A DNA stretch of 64,000 nt from the NCBI RefSeq assembly GCF_000319225.1, contig NC_019815.1, positions 310,001-374,000 of the forward strand, given 5' to 3'. A program made the position numbers and the translations under genes. The stretch comes from Candidatus Kinetoplastibacterium crithidii (ex Angomonas deanei ATCC 30255) (GTDB lineage: Bacteria; Pseudomonadota; Gammaproteobacteria; Burkholderiales; Burkholderiaceae_B). The notes below the pieces were generated by a model. It did not search any database, had not been told where the DNA came from, and saw nothing but the letters and a program-made list of their open reading frames with translations. Positions 1 through 9,337 of the stretch are shown here, one piece after another (the stretch's first letter is position 1; each line of letters opens with the position of its first letter).

Positions 1-1
1 T

Positions 2-238
<237 letters not shown>

Positions 239-241
239 TTT

Positions 242-1822
242 ATGAATAAAAACATACTAATTGTTGACTGTGGTTCTCAAGTTACTCAACTGATTGCTCG
301 TAGAATAAGAGAAATAGGTATATACACAACGGTAATTAATCACAATTCTGTAGAACAAGATTATTTAGTTGAACAAATAAATAAAGGATTGGCTGGAATT
401 ATAATATCTGGTAGTCACGAATCAATTAATAAAGAATCTCCAGATAAAATTAAAAAATATATATTTAAATTAGGTATTCCTGTGCTTGGAATTTGTTATG
501 GCATGCAGTCTATGGCTAATCAATTAGGCGGAGAAGTAAGTGTTTCAACAAATAGAGAATATGGGCATGCCGAAATTACAATATCAAACGAAAGCGAACT
601 ATTAGGTGCAATTCAAGAAATCAATCCTAATAGTACTTTAAAAGTTTGGATGAGTCATGGTGATACAGTAACAAAGTTACCAGATGGTTTTAAAAAAATT
701 GCTCATACAAATTCTGCAATTGCTGGGATGGAAAACAATGAAAAAAAACTGTATGCTTTACAATTTCATCCAGAAGTTACACATACTGAATTAGGTAAAA
801 AAATTCTAGAAAGATTTGTAATAAACATCTGTAATTGTCAATATAACTGGGATATGCCAAGTTATATTGAACAAGCAATTACAAATATCAAATCAACAGT
901 AGGTAATGATAAAGTTATACTGGGACTATCTGGTGGTGTAGACTCATCTGTTGCTGCAGTCTTAATAAACAAAGCTATTGGCAAAAAATTAACTTGTATA
1001 TTTGTAGATCATGGTCTTATGAGATTAAATGAAAAAGAACAAGTAAAGACAATGTTTTCCTCATTTGATATAAATGTTATTTATTGCAATGCTTCAGAAT
1101 TATTCTTAAAAAAGTTAGAGGGTGTTACTGATCCTGAAAAGAAAAGAAAAATAATAGGGAATGAATTTATTAATGTGTTTCAAGAAGAAGCAAAAAAAAT
1201 TGGTAATGTTAAATGGCTTGCTCAAGGAACCATATATCCAGACATAATAGAATCTTCAAAAGAAAAAAATGGGATATCTAATGTTATAAAATCACATCAT
1301 AATGTTGGAGGTCTTCCTGAAAAAATGAACCTTTCTTTATTAGAGCCGTTAAAATATCTCTTTAAAGATGAGGTAAGAAAAATAGGTATAGAGCTTGGAA
1401 TTCCATACGACATGATATGTCGTCATCCTTTTCCTGGACCTGGTTTAGCTGTAAGGATAATAGGAGAAATCAAAGAAGAATTTATAAAAATTCTACAAAG
1501 TGCTGATAATATTTTTATAGATGAATTAAAAAGTAACAAAAATATTTTAAACAATAAAAGTTGGTATGATTCTGTCTCTCAAGCCTTTGCTGTATTTTTG
1601 CCTATTAAGTCTGTTGGGGTTATGGGTGATGGACGTACATATGAATACGTTATAGTTTTAAGATCTGTAGATACTTCAGATTTCATGACAGCAAATTGGT
1701 CAGATATACCTGCATCTTTATTATCAAAAATTTCTTCTAGAATAATTAACGAAGTTTCTGGCATTAATAGAGTTGTTTATGATATTTCTAATAAACCTCC
1801 ATCTACCATAGAATGGGAATAA
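242..1822 (+). CDS. guaA: GMP synthase (glutamine-hydrolysing)
   Basis: GuaA converts XMP to GMP using ATP and ammonia released from glutamine. The 526 residues match the usual length (about 525). The N-terminal class I glutamine amidotransferase domain carries the nucleophile in GICYGMQ (Cys85) and the His176/Glu178 pair in FHPEV. The ATP-pyrophosphatase domain follows with the PP-loop SGGVDSS at about 230-236. The C-terminal dimerisation domain ends in KPPSTIEWE, the family's usual end. It follows guaB by 3 bases. Nothing is missing, so de novo or salvage GMP formation should work. Confidence 0.98.
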   Translation: MNKNILIVDCGSQVTQLIARRIREIGIYTTVINHNSVEQDYLVEQINKGLAGIIISGSHESINKESPDKIKKYIFKLGIPVLGICYGMQSMANQLGGEVSVSTNREYGHAEITISNESELLGAIQEINPNSTLKVWMSHGDTVTKLPDGFKKIAHTNSAIAGMENNEKKLYALQFHPEVTHTELGKKILERFVINICNCQYNWDMPSYIEQAITNIKSTVGNDKVILGLSGGVDSSVAAVLINKAIGKKLTCIFVDHGLMRLNEKEQVKTMFSSFDINVIYCNASELFLKKLEGVTDPEKKRKIIGNEFINVFQEEAKKIGNVKWLAQGTIYPDIIESSKEKNGISNVIKSHHNVGGLPEKMNLSLLEPLKYLFKDEVRKIGIELGIPYDMICRHPFPGPGLAVRIIGEIKEEFIKILQSADNIFIDELKSNKNILNNKSWYDSVSQAFAVFLPIKSVGVMGDGRTYEYVIVLRSVDTSDFMTANWSDIPASLLSKISSRIINEVSGINRVVYDISNKPPSTIEWE

Positions 1823-1917
1823 AATAATGTATACGCATAATATATATTATGTAAAGTAATGTGTATATTATAATACTTGCTCCTGTAAAATGAATATCAC
1901 TTAAGGAATTAATATAA

Positions 1918-2205
1918 ATGCATGGAGAATATAAAGCACCTGGAAATAAATTGGTAATGATAGACTTTGAAATTGACCATGATAATAATACGATATATAA
2001 CGTACAAATAAGCGGCGATTTTTTTCTTGAGCCATCTGAAGCATTAAATATTATGAATGAATCTTTAAATGGTTTACCAATTGAATCAAATGATGAATTT
2101 ATAAAAAAAACAATAGAAAAAAATCTACCTGAAAATACAGAATTTATCGGATTCTCAACCACAGATATTGTAGTAACAATAAAAAGGGCTTTGTTATGTC
2201 CATAA
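1918..2205 (+). CDS. lplB: Lipoate-protein ligase accessory subunit (LplB-like, separate C-terminal domain)
   Basis: This is a 95-residue protein whose N-terminal pattern (HGEYKAPGNKLVMIDFEID) and ISGDFFLEPSEA segment resemble the small LplB subunit, first described in Thermoplasma acidophilum. LplB corresponds to the C-terminal domain of one-piece E. coli LplA and is needed there for lipoyl-adenylate formation. The gene overlaps the start of lplA by 10 bases, so the two are translationally coupled. An AAGGAAT ribosome site lies about 9 bases before the ATG. The assignment rests on remembered family patterns plus gene context, not a search. The likely role is to complete a two-subunit lipoate ligase. 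Confidence 0.75.
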   Translation: MHGEYKAPGNKLVMIDFEIDHDNNTIYNVQISGDFFLEPSEALNIMNESLNGLPIESNDEFIKKTIEKNLPENTEFIGFSTTDIVVTIKRALLCP

Positions 2206-2978
2206 AAAAATGGGATGATTATAAATGGCAACTGATATATGGTGCCCCTCAAGATCCAAATATACATATGGCTTTAGATCAACAAATTACAGAAGATGTT
2301 AACCTAGGCATAAGATTACCTACACTAAGAATATGGGAATGGGATTCTTCTGCTATAGTATTAGGACGATTTCAATCTGTAAAAAATGAAGTTAATAAAT
2401 TATATGCTGATAAATATAACTTAAAAATAGTTAGAAGAATCACAGGTGGTGGAGCTATGTTTATAGAGCCAGGAAATACTATTACATATTCTATTAGCCT
2501 TCCTAAAGAATTGGTTCTAAATTTAACATTCCAAGAATCATATAAATTTCTAGACAGCTGGGTAGTTGACTCTTTTAAAGAATTAGGTGTATCTGTAAAG
2601 TATAAACCACTAAATGATATAGAATCAGAAAATGGAAAAAAGATAGGTGGAGCGGCTCAAGCAAGATTATCCAAAGCAATACTACATCATACTACTATAG
2701 CATATTCTATAGATCAGGAGAAAATGGCAAAAGCACTACGTATTAGCAAAGAAAAAATATCTGATAAAGGCATAGAAAGTGCAAATAAAAGAGTAGATAA
2801 CACAACTCTTACAAGCACAGGATTATCCAGATTAGAGTTTATTCAAAACATGATAAAGCATTTTTCAAAAATATGTCATGTTGAAAAAATTGAGTTAGAT
2901 AAAAAAACAATGAACTTGGCAAAAAAAATATCTAAAGAAAAATTCTCAACAGAATCTTGGATAAACATAGTCCCTTAA
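2196..2978 (+). CDS. lplA: Lipoate-protein ligase A, catalytic subunit
   Basis: The protein attaches lipoate, through lipoyl-AMP, to lysines of lipoyl domains; the clients visible in this window are AceF and the N-terminal domain of LpdA. Family motifs are clear: RRITGGG at 80-86 and KIGGAAQAR from Lys149, followed by a paired-His segment near 164. At 260 residues it has only the large catalytic domain. The roughly 80-residue accessory domain of E. coli-type LplA is absent and appears to be supplied by the overlapping upstream gene. The gene converges on the tatD copy with a gap of only 3 bases and no visible terminator between them. Confidence 0.88.
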   Translation: MSIKKWDDYKWQLIYGAPQDPNIHMALDQQITEDVNLGIRLPTLRIWEWDSSAIVLGRFQSVKNEVNKLYADKYNLKIVRRITGGGAMFIEPGNTITYSISLPKELVLNLTFQESYKFLDSWVVDSFKELGVSVKYKPLNDIESENGKKIGGAAQARLSKAILHHTTIAYSIDQEKMAKALRISKEKISDKGIESANKRVDNTTLTSTGLSRLEFIQNMIKHFSKICHVEKIELDKKTMNLAKKISKEKFSTESWINIVP

Positions 2979-2981
2979 ATT

Positions 2982-3757
2982 TCATAATCCTATCTTTGAA
3001 AATAAAGAAAAAAAGTTTTTTCTTGATGCATTGGCAACATCCTCAACTGTTGTTTTACGTAATTCTGCTATTTTATTGGCTACATAAACAACATTGGCTG
3101 GATTATTAACTTTTCCTCTATATGGCTCCGGTGATAAATACGGCGAATCTGTCTCTATAAGAATCCTATCTAACGGAACTTTTGATGCTACCTCATGAAC
3201 TATCTTAGCATTTTTAAAAGTGACTATCCCTGATATAGATATATAAAAATTTAAATCCATTGCCAATTTTGCGGCATCCCAGTTCTCAGTAAAACAGTGC
3301 ATTACACCACCAACATCTCTAGCACCCTCTTCTTTTAGAATATTTAATGTATCTATAATTGCAGATCTAGTATGTATTATTAAAGGTAATGTGGATATCT
3401 TTGCAGCCCTTATATGCTGGCGAAAGCGATTTCTTTGCCAATCTAAATCTTGATGATCATGACTATGATAATCTAAACCTGTTTCTCCTATTGCAACTAT
3501 TTTTTTATTATGTTTTGCTAATAAGCATAATTCTTCTATAGAAAACTCTTCCTTATCTAAACATTCAGGATGCATTCCTACAGAAGCATATAAATTGCTA
3601 TAATTTGAGATTAGTTTTAGTATATTATTAAATTTTTTTTATCTATACCCGCAACTAAAGCATAATCAACTTTAGCATTAGACATTTGAGTCATTATCAG
3701 ATCGATGCCTTTGTCAAATTCTTGCAAATCCAAGTGACAGTGCGAATCTACAAACAT
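2982..3757 (-). pseudogene. tatD: TatD-family metal-dependent hydrolase (YcfH type), frameshifted at poly(A)
   Basis: Two frames together encode one TatD-family deoxyribonuclease. The start frame begins at the ATG at 3757, with AAAGGA upstream, and reads MFVDSHCHLDLQEFDKG, which includes the metal-binding HxH. It runs into a stop just after an A8 run (T8 on the plus strand, 3633-3640). The rest of the protein continues in another frame (open from 3575) with GETGLDYH, IIHTR, GVMHCFTE and ETDSPYLSPEPYRG. Adding one A gives 258 residues, the normal size. The position beside holB-tmk-mltG is typical of ycfH. It could be a pseudogene, a sequencing error, or a gene rescued by slippage. A second, intact TatD gene lies at 38686-39489. 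Confidence 0.85.
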
Positions 3758-3809
3758 TTTAAAATCCTTTGTTATTTAAATGATGTTATTACATTATTTA
3801 AAATATTAT

Positions 3810-4805
3810 TTAAAAAAATTTTTTTATTAACTTGCTGATCAGATAATTTCTTTTTTTATTTAACCAAATAAAATTATTTATTAAAGAATCAGTAGATGTT
3901 CTAATACTTAACTTATCTAAAATATTTTTCAAATCTATAAAATATTTTGGAGTAATTTTATATGAAACTAAAACTAAATCAAAAAATAATTTTTGAAAAA
4001 TATCAATTAATTCATTAATAGGAATATCATCAGGGTAACTCTCTAATAGTGAATAAATATGAATATCTAAATTATTAGATAACAATTGTAAAAATTCATA
4101 CACCCAAGATGGACAAGGATTCTTTCTATGAGAGCTATAACGCAATGCATCTATTGGAGCATTACTAGAAAAACTTAACCAATGATTAGGGTTGTCTAGA
4201 TTATTATTTTTAAGCCAACTCAAAGAAATTTGATAATCAGGAATTGGCAAATGTAAAATTTGACAACGAGACACTATTGTTGGTAATAATTTATCTAGGC
4301 AATCAGATACTATAAGAAAAAAAACATCATCACTAGGCTCTTCTAGCATTTTTAATAAGGCATTAGAAGAAATAATATTTAAATTATCAGCTTTATATAT
4401 AATGACAATCTTTTTATTATTACGATATGACTTAACATTAATCCATGGAATTATATCTCTTATTTGATTTATACGAATTTCATTAGAAATATGTGAAATA
4501 TTTTTTTTCTCATCAAAAGATGTACTAATAATAATTTTTTTTTCATCAGCTATTGAATTTGGCATTAATAACTTAAAATCAGGATGGTTATTTTTTTCTA
4601 TCAAATTACAAGATGTACATTTTTGACAGGCAAACTTACTATCATAATTTTCACATAAAAAAGAGGCAGCAAATGCAGTCGAAAATTCAAATTTGCCTAT
4701 ACCTTTTAAGCCATATAAGATTATCGCATGGTGTACTTTATCAGAATTTTTCAAGTATTTATTTGCAATTTCTATTTGCCAAGGAAAAAACGAATTTTCG
4801 ATCAT
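3810..4805 (-). CDS. holB: DNA polymerase III, delta' subunit
   Basis: Delta' is part of the clamp loader that places the sliding clamp on primed DNA. The 331-residue protein has an AAA+ fold start with GLKGIGK at 32-38, a four-cysteine zinc module (Cys51, 60, 63, 66), and an ALLKMLEEP helix followed by a TIVSRCQ segment, the SRC motif region typical of clamp-loader subunits. It overlaps the end of tmk by 4 bases (ATGA type), so translation is coupled. In many proteobacteria a pilZ gene sits between holB and tatD; none is present here. The C-terminal third is poorly conserved but has normal length. Confidence 0.95.
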   Translation of the reverse strand: MIENSFFPWQIEIANKYLKNSDKVHHAIILYGLKGIGKFEFSTAFAASFLCENYDSKFACQKCTSCNLIEKNNHPDFKLLMPNSIADEKKIIISTSFDEKKNISHISNEIRINQIRDIIPWINVKSYRNNKKIVIIYKADNLNIISSNALLKMLEEPSDDVFFLIVSDCLDKLLPTIVSRCQILHLPIPDYQISLSWLKNNNLDNPNHWLSFSSNAPIDALRYSSHRKNPCPSWVYEFLQLLSNNLDIHIYSLLESYPDDIPINELIDIFQKLFFDLVLVSYKITPKYFIDLKNILDKLSIRTSTDSLINNFIWLNKKRNYLISKLIKKFF

Positions 4806-5422
4806 ATTGTTCTATCAAAATTAATATAGTTAATTATTTCTGTTTGTATCTCATTAATAGAATTTGCAGCATTTATAATTTTAATTCTTTTGCTATCAAT
4901 TTCAGCTCTTTTTATGTAACCTTTCCTTATATTATCAAAAAATAATTTATCTTTTTTTTCGAATTTGTCTAAATCTTTATTATTTATAAATCTTAAATTC
5001 ATAACCTCAAAAGAAATATCAAACAAAAAAGTTATATCTGGTTGCAAAGAAAAATTTACCCATGACTCTAAATCTCTAATTAGATTGATATCTAATTTTT
5101 TACCATAACCTTGATAAGCATAAGTAGAATCGATAAATCTGTCACATATAACCCATTTTCCACTCAATAAAGATGGTTCTATAATTTTTTTAAAATGCTC
5201 AAAGCGAGCTGCAAACAATAGTAATGTTTCTGTTTCAACGAACATATCTGTATTCAGTATTAAGTCTCTTATATTCTCTCCCAATTTAGTTCCACCAGGT
5301 TCCCTAGTAAGCACCAGATCTATACCCTTGGACTTCAAAAAATTAGCTAACCAATAAGCCTGAGTACTCTTACCTGCACCATCTATGCCATCAAATGTTA
5401 TAAATTTTCCAGGAACAATCAT
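4802..5422 (-). CDS. tmk: Thymidylate kinase
   Basis: Tmk phosphorylates dTMP to dTDP, an essential step in dTTP supply. The P-loop FDGIDGAGKST is at 10-20, the LTREPGGT substrate loop follows, and the DRFIDSTYAYQGYG segment holds the catalytic DR motif. The length of 206 residues is typical. The gene overlaps mltG upstream and holB downstream by 4 bases each, forming a tightly packed mltG-tmk-holB unit as in other proteobacteria. Confidence 0.97.
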   Translation of the reverse strand: MIVPGKFITFDGIDGAGKSTQAYWLANFLKSKGIDLVLTREPGGTKLGENIRDLILNTDMFVETETLLLFAARFEHFKKIIEPSLLSGKWVICDRFIDSTYAYQGYGKKLDINLIRDLESWVNFSLQPDITFLFDISFEVMNLRFINNKDLDKFEKKDKLFFDNIRKGYIKRAEIDSKRIKIINAANSINEIQTEIINYINFDRTI

Positions 5423-6444
5423 TTATTTTCCTTTGACTTCAATATATATTCTTTTATTTTACTATTATGAGATTCGTAAGTAATGGAAAAAACAGTAGTG
5501 CCATCACCTCTAGCTACATAATATATATAATTATGTGATTCTGGATTTAAAGCGGCCCATAAAGAAGATTCACTAACTGATGAAATTGGAGTGCTAGGCA
5601 AGCCATACCGAGTATAGGTATTCCATGGAGTATCTTTTTTTAAATCAAATTTAGTGATCTTCCCTGAAAAATTATTACCAATACCATATATAACTGTAGG
5701 ATCTGATTGTAAACGCATACCTAACTTTAATCTATTATGTAATACTCCACTAATAACTGCTTTTTCCATATAGTTACTTGCTTCTTTCTCTATGATAGAA
5801 CCCAAAATAATGGCCTCATAGGGAGTATTAATAATTGTACTAACTTTTCTTTTTTTCCATAATTTACTGATAATTTCATTAGATTTTTCATACGACATCT
5901 TTAAAACATCAAAATCTGTAGTATCAAAAGATATATAATATGTATCTGGATGAAACAATCCTTCAGGGCTTAATATTTTGGACCCTAATAATTTCATTAA
6001 ATCAGAGTCATTAACGTCAGTTATTGTCTTCTTAAGATATATATTACTCTCTAATGCTTTACGAAATTGACTGAAATTCCAACCTTCCAAAAATGTTATA
6101 TGATTATAGTAGCATTTACCTAGTACAAAATTATTCATTATATTGAAAGGAGTATCAATATTTGATAGTTTATATTCTCCAGACTTAAAAGATTTATCAG
6201 TATTGTAAATATATGTCATCCAAATGAAATTTCTAACATTGATATTAAAGCCCTTCTCATTAATTAACTTAGCTACTTTTTTGGCTGTATAACCATTTTT
6301 AATTATAATTCTAACATCACTATTTTTAGAAAATGATAATGGTTTCTTAGTCCATAATATAAATAATATGAATAAAAAATAAAAAACAGATGTTACAATT
6401 ATAAATAGCAAATATATAAGTTTTTTAATTTTATTTGTAAACAA
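5419..6444 (-). CDS. mltG: Endolytic murein transglycosylase (YceG)
   Basis: MltG cuts nascent peptidoglycan strands and so ends their elongation. The 341-residue protein begins with a basic stretch and one membrane helix (about 8-31), then a LysM-like region, then the YceG domain. The catalytic glutamate is visible in SIIEKEA (Glu219), followed by HNRLKLGMRLQSDPTVIYG. Its presence shows that peptidoglycan is still made or remodelled. It is the first gene of the mltG-tmk-holB-tatD cluster. An 84-base gap separates it from the divergent ygfZ gene and should hold both promoters, although I see no clear consensus boxes. Confidence 0.95.
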   Translation of the reverse strand: MFTNKIKKLIYLLFIIVTSVFYFLFILFILWTKKPLSFSKNSDVRIIIKNGYTAKKVAKLINEKGFNINVRNFIWMTYIYNTDKSFKSGEYKLSNIDTPFNIMNNFVLGKCYYNHITFLEGWNFSQFRKALESNIYLKKTITDVNDSDLMKLLGSKILSPEGLFHPDTYYISFDTTDFDVLKMSYEKSNEIISKLWKKRKVSTIINTPYEAIILGSIIEKEASNYMEKAVISGVLHNRLKLGMRLQSDPTVIYGIGNNFSGKITKFDLKKDTPWNTYTRYGLPSTPISSVSESSLWAALNPESHNYIYYVARGDGTTVFSITYESHNSKIKEYILKSKENK

Positions 6445-6528
6445 TCTTTGATCCTATTGTAAAAATTTCTTGATAAATTAACTATATTTTAAAATAGTTA
6501 ACCATCATGAAATTATCAAAATAAAGCT

Positions 6529-7503
6529 ATGAAAACAGATTTTTCTTTTTACACACAACTAAATGATTTTAGTATTATAAGTATCACTGGTAAAGATAGT
6601 GAATCTTTTATACAAAGACAATATACACAAGATATTATAAATATATTTCAAGATAAAGCTTGTTTCTCTGGGTATTGCTCTCATAATGGAAAAGTTTTAT
6701 TTACTACAATACTATGGAAAGAATTTGATAATAATACTAAAAATATTTACTGCATAATAAAAAATGATATTGTCGAATATTTTATTAAAAGATTGCAATT
6801 ATTTATACTAAAATCTGACGTTGATATAAAAATTCATAAACAAGAACTACTTGGAGTATGTTTTGCAATAAATGATAAAACTTCATTTGAAGAAAAACAT
6901 TCTATTCATTTAAAAGATGATGAATTTGAGATATCACATAATAAGTTTGGAACTTGGATTTCTGCCCCTTCAAATAATAATAAAAGATTTTGGCTAATTA
7001 CTAACAATATTAGTTATCAAAAATTTATAAATAGCAATTTTTTTGAAATAAAAAAAACACAGGCTTTATATCAAAATATATGGCATTACAATGATTTCTG
7101 TACGAACCTCCCATTTATTGGAATACAAAATAGTAATTTATTTATAGCACAAAGTATCAATTTAGATTTAATCGGAGCTATTAGCTTTGACAAAGGTTGC
7201 TATCCTGGACAAGAAGTTATTGCAAGAATTCATTATAAAAATAAAATCAAATACAGAATGACTCTTGGTTTCTGTTATTTAAATAATTCTGTAATAAATA
7301 AAAATTTAATAGGGTATGATGTTTTCAACAAAGATGATTTAATAGAATGCGGACGTATTATAGATCATGTAACTTTAGATAATAAAATATTCATTTTATT
7401 AGAATTAGATATAAATTGTAATAATAAAAATATAGAATTATATATGAAGCACCCCAGCCAAAGTTTTGAATTGCAAAATAGCTTACAAATTTTTATAAAA
7501 TAA
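6529..7503 (+). CDS. ygfZ: Folate-binding YgfZ-type iron-sulfur cluster assembly factor
   Basis: YgfZ is a tetrahydrofolate-binding relative of the glycine-cleavage T protein that supports certain iron-sulfur enzymes. The hallmark KGCYPGQEVIARIHYK segment is present near residues 222-237, including the essential cysteine of the K-G-C-Y-x-G-Q-E motif. The length (324) is typical. The N-terminal region is divergent and rich in Asn/Lys/Ile, as expected in this base composition. The gene is divergent from mltG, and its 3' end overlaps the opposite-strand VIT gene by 11 bases. Confidence 0.93.
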   Translation: MKTDFSFYTQLNDFSIISITGKDSESFIQRQYTQDIINIFQDKACFSGYCSHNGKVLFTTILWKEFDNNTKNIYCIIKNDIVEYFIKRLQLFILKSDVDIKIHKQELLGVCFAINDKTSFEEKHSIHLKDDEFEISHNKFGTWISAPSNNNKRFWLITNNISYQKFINSNFFEIKKTQALYQNIWHYNDFCTNLPFIGIQNSNLFIAQSINLDLIGAISFDKGCYPGQEVIARIHYKNKIKYRMTLGFCYLNNSVINKNLIGYDVFNKDDLIECGRIIDHVTLDNKIFILLELDINCNNKNIELYMKHPSQSFELQNSLQIFIK

Positions 7504-8182
7504 ACTCGAAAACACTTCCCGAAAAAGATGCTATTATCATAGATATAGCACCTAAAATAGAAATTCTTCTTATAGCTGGCCAAATTTTTGCTCCGCCTGT
7601 TATAGCAGAAACAGCACCTAAAATAGCTAAACAAATAACAGAACCAACTATGATTGATGGAATCAAACACCATACCGGAACTATGATAGAGATCATTATT
7701 GGCAATATAGACCCTAAAGCGAATGATATAGATGACGCTAATGCAGCCTGTAATGGACGAGCCCTGTTATGTATTAATATACCTAATTCATCTCTAGCAT
7801 GAGCATCTAAAGCGTTATGATCAGTTAATTGGCTTGCTACTTGAGTAGCTAAATCATATGATACCCCTCTATCAACATATATTGAGATTAATTCTTCTAG
7901 CTCTTCTTCATGGTTTTTTTTAAGCGAATATTGTTCCATCTGTAAATCAGCATTTTCTATATCTGCTTGAGACTGTACTGATACATACTCACCAACAGCC
8001 ATAGACAAAGATCCTGCAATTAAGCCAACTATTCCTGCACTAATAATGGTGAAATAGTCGTAACTAGTTGATGCTATACCTGTTATTAAACTAGAAGTAG
8101 AAATAATACCATCATTCGCTCCTAATACAGATGCTCTTAACCAAGCGGACCTAAAAATTTTGTGATGTTCTTTTGCTGGCAT
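7493..8182 (-). CDS. VIT family (CCC1/VIT1-like) iron/manganese transporter
   Basis: The 229-residue membrane protein matches the VIT/CCC1 family, which moves Fe(II) or Mn(II) across membranes. The diagnostic N-terminal region reads RASVLGANDGIISTSSLI, followed by a hydrophobic helix with AGSLSMAVGEYVSVQSQ. Next come a charged cytosolic segment rich in Glu (the metal-binding cap of the family) and three more hydrophobic helices. Five membrane segments in all fit the family. The direction and metal cannot be read from sequence. The gene lies 26 bases downstream of rnfH and overlaps the ygfZ 3' end tail to tail. Confidence 0.9.
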   Translation of the reverse strand: MPAKEHHKIFRSAWLRASVLGANDGIISTSSLITGIASTSYDYFTIISAGIVGLIAGSLSMAVGEYVSVQSQADIENADLQMEQYSLKKNHEEELEELISIYVDRGVSYDLATQVASQLTDHNALDAHARDELGILIHNRARPLQAALASSISFALGSILPIMISIIVPVWCLIPSIIVGSVICLAILGAVSAITGGAKIWPAIRRISILGAISMIIASFSGSVFEFIL

Positions 8183-8208
8183 AAAATATGCTAAATTAAT
8201 CTAATCAA

Positions 8209-8532
8209 TTATAACTTGTTTTGTTTTGTTTTTCTTTGTTTTGTCAACCTGATTAACCTAGAATCTCTGGGATCAGATAATAATTTTCTATATATTTCAA
8301 CTCTATCGTTATCGTACAATTCACTATCTAGTTTTTTTAATTTACCAAACACTCCTATATTATCTGATAAATAATCAATACTTTTAATACTTAATATATT
8401 TTTAGAAAAATATAAAGCATCTCTTATCGTAGAATTCTTTGGCATAATAATTTCTTCATTGTACAAAGAACCTGATTCATCAATATATACTATGGTAATA
8501 TTAATATTTTGATTAATACGATTGGCTGACAT
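8209..8532 (-). CDS. rnfH: RnfH-family ubiquitin-fold protein
   Basis: This 107-residue protein belongs to the RnfH family, small beta-grasp (ubiquitin-like) proteins of uncertain role. Visible family features are an N-terminal ITIVYID strand, a TIRDALYFS helix segment, an IGVFGK turn and the conserved LYDNDRVEIYRKLLSDPRD block. The C-terminal tail is Lys/Arg rich. RnfH usually sits in a ratA-rnfH pair divergent from smpB. Here smpB is still divergent, but ratA is not seen. No rnf electron-transport genes are in this window. Confidence 0.88.
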   Translation of the reverse strand: MSANRINQNINITIVYIDESGSLYNEEIIMPKNSTIRDALYFSKNILSIKSIDYLSDNIGVFGKLKKLDSELYDNDRVEIYRKLLSDPRDSRLIRLTKQRKTKQNKL

Positions 8533-8796
8533 ATAAAATCACTATTTTTGTAAAAAATACAAATCTATTTATTAAATGTATTTTAACTATTTTAATATTA
8601 AAAAGATAAATAATTTCAAAACTATAGGCATAATATTATTTTTTAATAACATAACTATACTATAGAATAAACAAGTATATTTGGTATAAATTATAAGTAC
8701 AAATAAATAATTTAAAATTTACTAGTTTTTTATAAAAAATTCTAAATCAAAAAAATATAATTTAAGAGTTAAAAACAACAATTATCAATAATTTAT
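8533..8796. other. Intergenic region between divergent rnfH and smpB, no gene seen
   Basis: This 264-base stretch is very AT-rich and low in complexity. I see no open frame with family features and no strong hairpin. In many proteobacteria the ratA gene occupies this interval, so it may be what is left after deletion of ratA. It must hold the promoters of both flanking genes, but no convincing -35/-10 pair stands out. Confidence 0.5.
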
Positions 8797-9267
8797 ATGA
8801 AAATAACAGAAAACAGAAAAGCTTATCATGATTATTTTATAGAAGATAAATTCGAAGCTGGAATAGTATTACAAGGATGGGAAGTTAAAGCGATCAGGAG
8901 TAAAAATGTAAGCATAAAAGAAGGATACATAATTATAAAAAATGGAGAAATATATATAATTGGAATGCATATAAGTCCACTTAAAACTATTTCCAACCAT
9001 ATAACTCCTGATCCTTATAGAACAAGAAAATTATTGCTCAATAACAATGAAATTAAAAAATTGATTGGAAAAGTTGATCAAAAAGGCTTTACATTAATTC
9101 CATTAAACTTACATTATAAAAACAATCTAATTAAACTAGATATGGCTCTAGGTAAAGGTAAAAAAATGTATGATAAACGTAATGATTCTAAAGAAAAAGA
9201 ATCAAAAAAAGAACAAGAAAGATTTCTAAAAAGCAAATTAAAAACCTATTCCAATAACAAAGATTAA
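8797..9267 (+). CDS. smpB: SsrA-binding protein SmpB
   Basis: SmpB binds tmRNA and brings it to stalled ribosomes in trans-translation. The 156-residue protein has the conserved start NRKAYHDYFIEDKFEAGIVLQGWEVKAIR, the YIIIKNGEIYIIGMHISPL block, and the TLIPLNLHYKN strand, ending in a Lys-rich tail like that which enters the ribosome A site. The tmRNA gene itself is not in this window. The gene converges on ppsA across a strong inverted repeat. Confidence 0.97.
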   Translation: MKITENRKAYHDYFIEDKFEAGIVLQGWEVKAIRSKNVSIKEGYIIIKNGEIYIIGMHISPLKTISNHITPDPYRTRKLLLNNNEIKKLIGKVDQKGFTLIPLNLHYKNNLIKLDMALGKGKKMYDKRNDSKEKESKKEQERFLKSKLKTYSNNKD

Positions 9268-9328
9268 CAATTCATTGTTTTCACATAATCAAACATAACT
9301 TATTTTGATACATATGAAAACAATGAAT
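9268..9328. terminator. Bidirectional terminator hairpin between smpB and ppsA
   Basis: Arms of 15 bp (9268-9282 and 9314-9328) are perfectly complementary. The loop region contains a second short ATCAAA/TTTGAT pairing. It lies directly after the smpB stop and just before the ppsA stop, so it can serve both convergent genes. The stem is AT-rich. Confidence 0.7.
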
Positions 9329-9337
9329 TAATAAATA

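Noticed and set aside
1836..1851. 16-base AT palindrome just after guaA
   Set aside because: CATAATAT/ATATTATG is a perfect palindrome but short, has no loop and no T-run; likely chance or at most a weak pause site.
1803..2267. 154-residue minus-strand frame opposite lplB
   Set aside because: It overlaps the lplB/lplA coding strand, is rich in Ile/Phe/Tyr as antisense of AT-rich genes usually is, and has no family features.
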